Below the pieces are notes generated by a model, which was given only the letters and a program-made list of their open reading frames with translations, had not been told where the DNA came from and did no database searches. From the NCBI RefSeq assembly GCF_036320965.1, contig NC_092241.1, positions 23,216,541 to 23,280,540 on the forward strand: DNA of 64,000 nucleotides, written 5' to 3'. The position numbers and the translations under genes are program-made. The first letter of the stretch is position 1. Every line of letters starts with the position of its first letter. Of this stretch, positions 57,253-64,000 are shown piece by piece. This DNA comes from Panulirus ornatus (lineage: Eukaryota; Arthropoda; Malacostraca; Decapoda; Palinuridae).

Positions 57253-60015
57253 TAAGTAGGAGGGATGGCCAGATGGCGATATTGGATTACGTGTTAATTG
57301 ATAGGCGCGTGAAAGAGAGATTTTTGGAGGTTAATGTGCTGAGATGTGCAATTGAAGCGAGGTCTGATCATCATCTTGTAGAGGCGAAAGTGAAGATTTG
57401 CAGAGGTTTTCAGAAAAGAAGAGAGAATGTTTGGGTAAAGAGAAGGGTGAGAGTAGGTGAGCCTCGGAAGGAGACTTGTGTGAGGAAGCACTAGAAGAGA
57501 GCAAAAGACGTAAGGGGAGTGGGGGAGGAATGTATTTTGGGTAGCAGTGATGGATTACGCAAATGATGCTTGTGGCATGAGAATCAAGGGAAGTGGGCAG
57601 ATTAGAAAGGGTGGTGAGTGGTAGGATGAAGAGGTAAGATTGTTAGAGAAAGAGAAGAGAGAGGCATTCGGACGATTTTTGCAGGGAAATAGTGGAAACG
57701 ACAAGTAGATGTATAAAAGAAAGAGGCAAGAGTTTAAGAGAAAGATGCAAGAGGTGAAAAAGAGGGCAAATGATAGATGGGGTGAAAGAGTTTCGTTAGA
57801 TTTTAGGGAGATTAAGAAGATGTTGGAAGGAGGGAGACAAAGTGCGTATGACAAGAGAACAAATGGAAACATCGGGGCTAATGGGGAGGTGATAACAAGT
57901 AGTGGTGATGTTAGGAGATGGAGTGAGTATTTTGAAGGTTTGTTGAATGTGTTAGGTGATAGATTGGCAGATATAGGGTGTTTTGGTCGAGGTAGTGTGC
58001 GAGGTGAGAGGGTTAGGGAGAATGGTCTAGTAAAGAGAGGAGGTAGTGAAAACTTTGCAGAAGATGAAAGCCGGCAAGGCGGAGGCTTTTGGATGGTGTT
58101 GCGGTAGAATTTATTAGCAAAGAGTATGACGGTGTTGTTGACTGGTTAATGAGGATATTCAATGAAAGTATGACTCAAGGTGAAGTACCTGAGGATTGGC
58201 GGAGTGCATGTATAATGCTGTTGTACAAAGGCAAAGAGGATAAAGGTGAGTGTTCAAATTTCAGAGGTATAAACTTGTTGAGTATTCCTGTGAAATTATA
58301 TGGGAAGGTCTTGTACAGAGCATCAGATTGGGGAAGAGCAGTTTGGTTTCAGAAGTGGTAGAGGATGTGTGGATCAGGTGTTTGCTTTGGAGAATGCATG
58401 TGAGGAATACTTAGAAAAGCAAATGGATTTGTATGTAGCATTTATGGATCTGGAGAAGGCATATGATAGAGTTGATAGAGATGCTCTGTGGAAGGTATCA
58501 AGAGTGTATGGTGTCGGAGGCAAGTTGCTAGATGCAGTGAAAAGTTTTTATCGGGGATATAAGGCATATGTACGAGTAGGAAAAGAGGAAAGTGATTGGT
58601 TCCCAGTGAATGTCAGTTTGCGGCTGAGGCGCGTAATGTCTCCATGGTTGTTTCATTTGTTTATGGATAGGGTTGTTTGGGAGGTGAGTAGAAGCGTTTT
58701 GGAGAGAGGGGCGAGTATATCATCTGTTGTGGATGGGGGGGGGGCTTGGGAAGTGAGTCAGTTGTTGTCCGCTGATGATACAGCGCTAGTAGCTGATTCG
58801 GGTGAGAAACTGCAGTAGCTGGTGACATGACGTTGGTAAAGTGCGTGAAAGAAGAAAGCTGAGAGTAAATGTGAATAAGAGCGAAGTTGTTAGGGTCAGT
58901 AGGGTTGAAGGACAAGTCAACTGGGAGGTAAGTTTGAATGGAGAAAAACTGGAGAAAGTGAAGTGGTTTAGATATCTGGGAGTGGATTTAGCAGCGGATG
59001 GAACCATGGAGGCGGAAGTGAGTCACAGGGTGGGGGAGGGGGCGAAGGTTCTGGGAGCGTTGAAGAATGTGTGGAAGGCGAGAACGTTATCTCAGAAAGC
59101 AGAAATGGGTATGTTTGAAGGATTAGTGATTCCAACAATGTTACATGGTTGCGAGGCGTGGGCTGTAGATAGGGTTGTGCTGAGTAGGGTGGATGTTTTG
59201 GAAATAAAATGTTTGAGGACAATATGTGGTGTGAGGTGGTTTGATCGGGTAAGTAATGAAAGGGTAAGAGAGATGTGTGGTAATAAAAAGAGTGTGGTTG
59301 AGAGCAGAAGACTGTGTATTGAAATAGTTTATTCACATGGAGAGAATAAGTGAAGAAGGATTGACAAAGAGGATATATGTGTCAGAGGTCGAGGGAACGA
59401 AATGTGGGAGACCAAACTGGCGGTGGAAGGATGGAGTGAAAAAAATTTTGATCGATCGGAGCCTGAACATGCAGGAGGATGAAAGGCGTGCAAAGAATAG
59501 AGTGAATCGTAACAATGTGGTATACCGGGGTCGATGTACTGTCAGTGGATTGAACCAGGGCATGTGAAGTGTCTGGTGTAAACCATGGAAAGTTTTGTGG
59601 GGCCTAGTTGTGGAAAGGAAGCTGTGGTTTCGGTGCATTACACATGACAACTAAAGACTGAGTGTGAACGAATGTGGCCTTTGTTGTCTATTTCCTGGCG
59701 CTACCTCGCTCGCGTGCGGGGGGAGGGGGTTGCCATTTCATATGTGGCGGGTGGCGATGGGAATGGCTGAGGGCAGCAAGTATGAATATGTACGTATGTA
59801 CATATACATATATATATGTATATATATTTGCCTGTGTATGTATATGTATTTATACATTTGAAATGTATAGGTATGTATATTTGTGTGTGTGGGCATGTAT
59901 GCATATTCATTTGTATGTGGATGGGTTGGGCCATTCTTTCGTTGTTTCCTTGCGTTAACTCGCTAACACGGGAGACAGCGACAAAGTATAATAAAATAAA
60001 CATAATGAAAATCAA

Positions 60016-60017
<2 letters not shown>
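57253..60017 (+). mobile_element. LINE-A copy A20, from endonuclease to tail, decayed
   Basis: It begins in the endonuclease at 'taagtaggagggatgg' and runs to the long 3' UTR and an A-rich tail. RT frames lie at 58089-58361, 58300-58818, 58841-59353 and 59337-59567. The catalytic motif C Phe is mutated (LLSADDTALV), and motif B GLRQG reads SLRLR, so the enzyme is dead. The C-terminus reads through to SGLNQGM. The 3' UTR ends 'acacgggagacagcgac' followed by 'aaagtataataaaataaa'. It is tail-to-tail with HT4. Confidence 0.92.
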
Positions 60018-60092
<75 letters not shown>

Positions 60093-60100
60093 TTTTTTTT
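60018..60100. repeat. (TA)n then T(n) between A20 and HT4
   Basis: About 57 bp of TA and about 25 T residues. The T run is the A tail of HT4 on the minus strand. Confidence 0.96.
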
Positions 60101-60317
60101 CATACTATTCGCCATTTCCCGCATTAGCGAGGTAGCGCTAAGAACAGAGGACTGGGCCTTTGAGGGAATATCCTCACCTGGCCCCCTTCTCTGTTCCTTC
60201 TTTTGGAAAAAAAAAAAACGAGAGGGGAGGATTTCCAGCCCCCCGCTCCCTTCCCTTTTAGTCGCCTTCTACGACACGCAGGGAATACGTGGGCAGTATT
60301 CTTTCTCCCCTATCCCC

Positions 60318-60321
<4 letters not shown>
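60101..60321 (-). mobile_element. Short head-tail element HT4, most complete
   Basis: Minus-strand HT element with both ends: tail 'ctattcgccatttcccgc' at 60106-60123 and head 'ctcccctatccccaggga' at 60304-60321. It is preceded by its A tail and flanked by TA on both sides. At about 221 bp it is a good reference copy. No coding capacity. Confidence 0.85.

Positions 60322-60365
<44 letters not shown>
60322..60365. repeat. (TA)n between HT4 and MT
   Basis: About 44 bp of TA. Confidence 0.95.
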
Positions 60366-60367
<2 letters not shown>

Positions 60368-60490
60368 CTATGAGTCTACGAGGAAAATGAAACACAATAA
60401 GTTCCAAAGTGCATTTTCGTGTAATAATCAGGGGAGATACAAAAATGAAGAATGCCAGCTGATATACAACGAAGAGACGTAGCTAGGACG
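60366..60490 (-). mobile_element. Short module MT, minus-strand copy
   Basis: The reverse complement of the MT module, from 'ttcctatgagtctacgagg' to 'gagacgtagctaggacg'. It lacks the first about 10-15 bp of the plus-strand copy. It is joined directly to LINE-A copy A21, with no TA on that side. Confidence 0.75.
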
Positions 60491-62955
60491 GATTGGAAGG
60501 GGTGGTGGGTGGTGGTGCGAGGGATTGGGATTGTTGGTGAGGGAAAGGAGAGCATCGTTTGGACGACTTTTGCAGGGAGGTGGTGCGAATAACTCGATGT
60601 ATGGAAGAGGGAGGCGGGGGGGGGGTCGGAAGAAGGGTGCGGGAGGTGAGGGTGAGGACGGGTGAGAGTAGGGGTGGGAGAGTGTCGTTGAATTTTAGGG
60701 AAAATTGAAGGATGTTTAGGAAAGAAGTGGGTGCGTGACACAGAAGAACAAGTGGGAGCGTCGGTGGGGGGCTGGTGGGAAGATGGTAACAAGTGGTGGT
60801 AGAGTGGGAGGGAGATGGAGTGAGTGTTTTGGGGGTTTGTTGGACGTGTTTGATGATGGAGTGGCGGATGTGGGTTTTTTTGGTCTAGGTGGTGTGCGAG
60901 GTTGTGGGTGGGGAGGGTCAGGGAGAATGGTTTGGTGGGTAGAGAAGCGGTGGTGGGAGCTTTGCGGAGGTTGGGGGCCGGCGGGTCGGCGGGATTAGGT
61001 GGTGCTGCAGTGGAGTTTGTTGGGGATCGGGGTGACTGTCTTGTTGACTAGCTGGAGGGGATGTTCGGTGTATGTGTGGTTCATGGTGAGGTGCCTCAGA
61101 ATTGGCGGAGTGCATGCAAGGTGCCGTTGGGCAGGGGGTATAGGGTGAGTGTTCGAATTATAGAGGTGTGGGTTTGTTGAGATTTTCTGGGGAATTATAT
61201 GGGAGGGTGAAGACATGTGCGGAGCATCGGATTGGGGAGGAGTGGTGTGGTTTCGGAGGTGGTGGGGGATGTGTGGATCAGGTGTTTGCTTTGAGGACTG
61301 TGTGTGAGAGGTGCTCGGAAGGACAGATGGACTTGTTTGTAGCGTTGGTGAATCTGGAGATGGCAAATGATGGAGTTGGAGGGTGGTGCATTATGGAAGG
61401 TGTTGGGAGTGTGTGGTGTGGGGTGAGCTGCTGGGAGCAGTGAAAAGTTTTTGTCGGGGATGTGAGGCGCGTGTACGAGTGGGAAAAGGAGGAGGGTGAT
61501 TGGTTCCCGGCGGAAGTGGTCAGGTGGGGGGGGGGAAATTCCTGGTGGCTTTGGTTTGTTGTGGATGGGAGTTTGGAGTGGTTGCAAAAGTTTTGGGATT
61601 TGAGGAAGTGGGTTTAACAAGTTGTTTGGATGCAGGGTGGGAGGTGGTGGTTGTGTTCAGGATGATGCAGTGCTGGGAAATTGAGTGTGTGGCTGCAGAC
61701 GTTGGTGTGGCTGGTTTGTGGGTGGTGAGGGAAGAGGGTAAGAGAGTGTGTGGTGAAAAGGAGGTTTGGTTGTTAGGGTTGAGGACAGGGTGTCTGGGAA
61801 GTGGTTTTGGTGGAGAGAGTGGGAGATGGTGGGAGTGTTGTGTCGGGTGGGTGGAAGGGGACGCGGATGGACCATGGAAGGTTGACCCGGGGGTGGAGAG
61901 AGGGGCTGGTTCGTGGGCGCGTGAGGAAGGGGAAGAGGGCGTTGTATAGGGAAGCTAGGGCGATGTGGTTTCGGGAAGGTGGTTCCACTGTGGTTGATGC
62001 TAAGGGTGGTGGACTGTGAACGGGGTTTTCGGAAGGTGAAGGATAGTTTGGAGGTGGGTGTATGACTGTGGTGTGTTTGGTCGGGGGGGTTGGGATTGTT
62101 TGGACATGTTTGGTGTGGGGGGATGTGTTAAGGGAGGAGGGGAGTGTTAGAAAAGATAGTTGGTCAATGGATATAGTAATGATAGTGAGAAGGATTGAGG
62201 TTATAGATGTTTTTAGGGGTAGAGGGAAAATGACGGGGAGGCGGAAGTGGGTCCAGGATGGCTGCATTTGTAAAGGGATTTTGAAAGGCGATGAGTCTGG
62301 GGAGATGCAAGGGGCTGCGGCCGTGTTTGAATTTTTGAAAGATGTGGAGTGTGCCAGGGTCGGAGTGTCCCTAAGGTCAATTGATTGAACCGGACTTGAG
62401 CGTCTGGGTAAACATGGAAAGTTTTTTGAGACTGGTATTGAATATGAGGATGCTGTGTTTCGAGTGCTTGCACGACAAGTGAAATTGGGATGAGATGATA
62501 TATGTAGCCTTTAATTTCTTTTCCTAGCGCTTTCTACGTGATGCGCGCGGGATTGGAGTGGTGGGGGTTGGAAGGTTGTTGTGAGGAGAGGAATGGAAGG
62601 TGGGAGTTTTACATGAGGTGGTGGTTTCGTGATAGTTGGCAGGGTATGATGTTCAGTTGTATTGTTTAGGAGGTTAGGAGGTTTAGGTTTTGGTAGGTGA
62701 GTAATTGTTGATGAGTTGATGTGAGTAGTTGTTGTTCTGATGATAAGTGTGGTGATCGTGTGAACTGTGAAGCTGTGACTGATTGGAAGTGTGAAAAAAG
62801 TAATATTGTATATGGTTTAGATACACTGTAGGTCAGTCATGGGAGTTTGTATTGAATGAGCATTAACAGTGTTGTAGTGGGTGGTTTGGGCCTTCCGTCA
62901 TTTCCTGCGAATCCTCGTAAGCGGAGACGTGGCTAAGGTAAAGATATCAAAAAGA
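60491..62955 (+). mobile_element. LINE-A copy A21, G-enriched (A-to-G) copy
   Basis: This follows the LINE-A consensus from the end of the endonuclease/linker through the RT to the 3' UTR ('gcggagacgtggctaagg' near 62920), but with a large one-sided excess of G where other copies have A. Examples: 'gtatcattaaatttt' reads 'gtgtcgttgaatttt'; 'gtagtaaaag' reads 'gtggtgggag'; 'aaagccggcaaggcagca' reads 'ggggccggcgggtcggcg'. The RT is destroyed by these and by indels, and the part after about 61500 is hard to align by eye. The frame at 61168-61443 still shows [10 protein letters not shown]. Confidence 0.85.
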
Positions 62956-63038
62956 ATAAATTTAATAAGTAAATATTAATAGAAATGTATTATTAAGATA
63001 TATATTATAAATATTTATTTAGTCATATAGGTCTTTTA
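62956..63038. other. AT-rich tail region after A21
   Basis: A-rich and TAA/ATA-rich sequence that probably represents the decayed tail of A21. Confidence 0.5.
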
Positions 63039-63257
63039 CTACCAGGCGCATTCCCTGACAAGAGAGGTTGCGCAACACAGTGGACTGGGCCTTTGAGAGG
63101 AATATCCTCAACCTGGGCCATTCTCTGTCCCTTCTTTTGGAAAATAGAAAGAAAAAGTCTGAGAAGGTGGGATTGCCAGCCACCAGTCCCTTACCTTAAG
63201 TGCTTCTACGGCACGCAGGGAAACGGGGAAGTATTCTTTCTCCTATCCGAGGGGAAA
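63039..63257 (-). mobile_element. Short head-tail element HT5, decayed
   Basis: Minus-strand HT element with recognisable 'ggactgggcctttgag', 'ggaatatcctcaacctgg', 'cccttcttttggaaaat', 'cacgcagggaaacgggg' and 'gaagtattctttctc' blocks. The tail 'cccgcgttagcgagg' is corrupted to 'ccctgacaagagagg', and the head end to 'ctatccgagggg'. Confidence 0.78.
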
Positions 63258-63306
63258 TGATATATAAATATTTTTGATTATATATATCATTTTTTTTTTT
63301 TTTGTA

Positions 63307-63516
63307 TATACTATTTGCCATTTCCCGCGTTACGAGGTAGCTTTCAGAGAGAGAATGGGCTTAGAGGGGTATCCATCACCTGACCCTTCTTGTACGTTCT
63401 TTCGGAATTAGAAAACGAGAGAGGGAGGATTTAGGCACCGCTCCCCCTCCTTTTAGTCGCCTACGACACGCAGGGAATACGTGGGAAGTATTCTTTCTCC
63501 CCTATCCCCAGGGATA
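63307..63516 (-). mobile_element. Short head-tail element HT6
   Basis: Minus-strand HT element with tail 'ctatttgccatttcccgcg' and intact head 'ctcccctatccccaggga'. It has several internal small deletions. A T run (its A tail) precedes it and TA follows the head. Confidence 0.82.

Positions 63517-63518
<2 letters not shown>

Positions 63519-63574
<56 letters not shown>
63519..63574. repeat. (TA)n after HT6
   Basis: About 56 bp of TA. Confidence 0.95.
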
Positions 63575-63579
<5 letters not shown>

Positions 63580-63800
63580 TTTTCTATTTGTTCTAATTAT
63601 TGCCAATCATTAGTTATATGCATTAATGACTACCGCGGCTCTGGTTGTATTAAGAAGCTTTTGTGTAGATAGTGAGAGAAGATTGTATTTCGAAAATGTG
63701 TATGAGAATAAGGGGAAGGTAATAGATCAGTTTGATGATAGCATAGTTATAAGGCAGGTCGAGTTGGGCGGATAGAACATGGTTCGAAGACAGAAACAAA
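63575..63800. other. Unassigned sequence, possibly intron
   Basis: No repeat or frame is recognised. If the exon call to its right is correct, this is the start of the downstream intron on the minus strand. Confidence 0.4.
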
Positions 63801-63806
63801 CCTTAC
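63801..63806 (-). promoter_or_regulatory. Possible 5' splice donor
   Basis: On the minus strand the sequence reads 'ggaaa' then GTAAGG, a good match to the animal donor consensus, exactly where the protein-like frame at 63807-64000 would leave its exon. Confidence 0.4.
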
Positions 63807-64000
63807 TTTCCTGGCATACACCGTGGCAGTCACCCACACATTTGCCGTCCAATGCGGCCTGTTGGACAGGAGCTGCGGGCGGTTCCGCTAGGACATCCAC
63901 GCCCTCGACAAACAGAACCGTCCTCGGAGATTGGTACCCGCCTGTTAACCATGGGGCGACGAACAGCCAACCGTCACCCAAAAGCGCACAGAGGGGGAAG
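63807..64000 (-). CDS. Candidate internal host exon, partial
   Basis: The minus-strand frame is open from the window edge to a donor-like GTAAGG at 63801-63806. It encodes about 64 residues including GDGWLFVAPWLTGGYQSP, then VLFVEGVDVLAEPPAAPVQ and a Cys cluster in GKCVGDCHGVCQES. The composition is balanced, GC-rich and unlike the surrounding AT-rich repeats, and it is not part of any repeat family here. The closely spaced Cys suggest a secreted or extracellular protein, but I recognise no domain. The frame continues past the donor for about 26 codons, which I take as intron read-through. Confidence 0.42.

Overview
The window looks like repeat-dense genomic DNA from an invertebrate. An arthropod, perhaps a decapod crustacean, is my best guess from the LINE types and the very heavy load of TA, GA and CA microsatellites, but no taxon-diagnostic host gene is present. 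There are no bacterial-style genes or operons, no rRNA or tRNA that I can recognise, and no CRISPR. Nearly everything that looks coding is retrotransposon-derived. || Main actor. One non-LTR retrotransposon family, here called LINE-A, is present as about 21 copies or fragments on both strands (A01-A21) and fills roughly 37 kb, well over half of the window. The reconstructed layout is a 5' UTR of about 130-150 bp beginning near 'ccctggggatagggg', one long ORF of roughly 950-1000 codons (APE-type endonuclease, Lys/Arg-rich linker, reverse transcriptase with an FADD core, and a C-terminal 'FGHMERM...GRPNWRWKDGVKKIL' domain), then a 3' UTR ending 'cgctacctcgcaaacgcgggagacagcgac' and a tail of A(n) followed by (TA)n. 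The single ORF and microsatellite tail suggest an RTE-like element; that clade call is inference. No copy is complete and intact, but A02 (4151-5785) and A07 (15683-17143) keep open, nearly identical RT regions, so the family was active recently. || Satellites of LINE-A. Six short elements of about 210-235 bp (HT1-HT6) join the LINE-A head to its tail and look like non-autonomous riders. A further about 155-bp module (MT) sits in the same TA-bracketed positions. A second, older LINE (LINE-B, with YADD and LEYCSHIW motifs) is present as four relics at 20.8, 44.8, 46.6 and 47.7-51.7 kb. || Layout. 0-3.2 kb: unique sequence, a LINE-A head fragment and a 46-bp satellite. 3.2-20.8 kb: a dense mosaic of LINE-A copies in alternating orientation. 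20.8-24.8 kb: a LINE-B relic, a 15-bp minisatellite and unassigned DNA. 24.8-32.0 kb: A11-A13. 32.0-38.6 kb: the longest stretch without LINE-A, pyrimidine-rich, with weak exon candidates near 34.6 kb. 38.6-44.4 kb: A14-A16 and HT2. 44.4-53.5 kb: LINE-B relics, one of them split by a 2.9-kb 23-bp minisatellite grown from its own 3' coding end. 53.5-63.6 kb: A17-A21, HT3-HT6 and MT. 63.8-64.0 kb: a plausible host exon on the minus strand. || How the parts may work together (inference). LINE-A carries (TA)n at its 3' end, and (TA)n is its own reverse complement. New copies and HT riders may therefore land in older tails in either orientation, which would explain the repeated tail-to-tail and head-to-head pairs. 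Such inverted pairs could produce double-stranded RNA. Copy A21 carries a striking one-sided excess of A-to-G changes, as expected if an ADAR-edited LINE transcript was reverse-transcribed.
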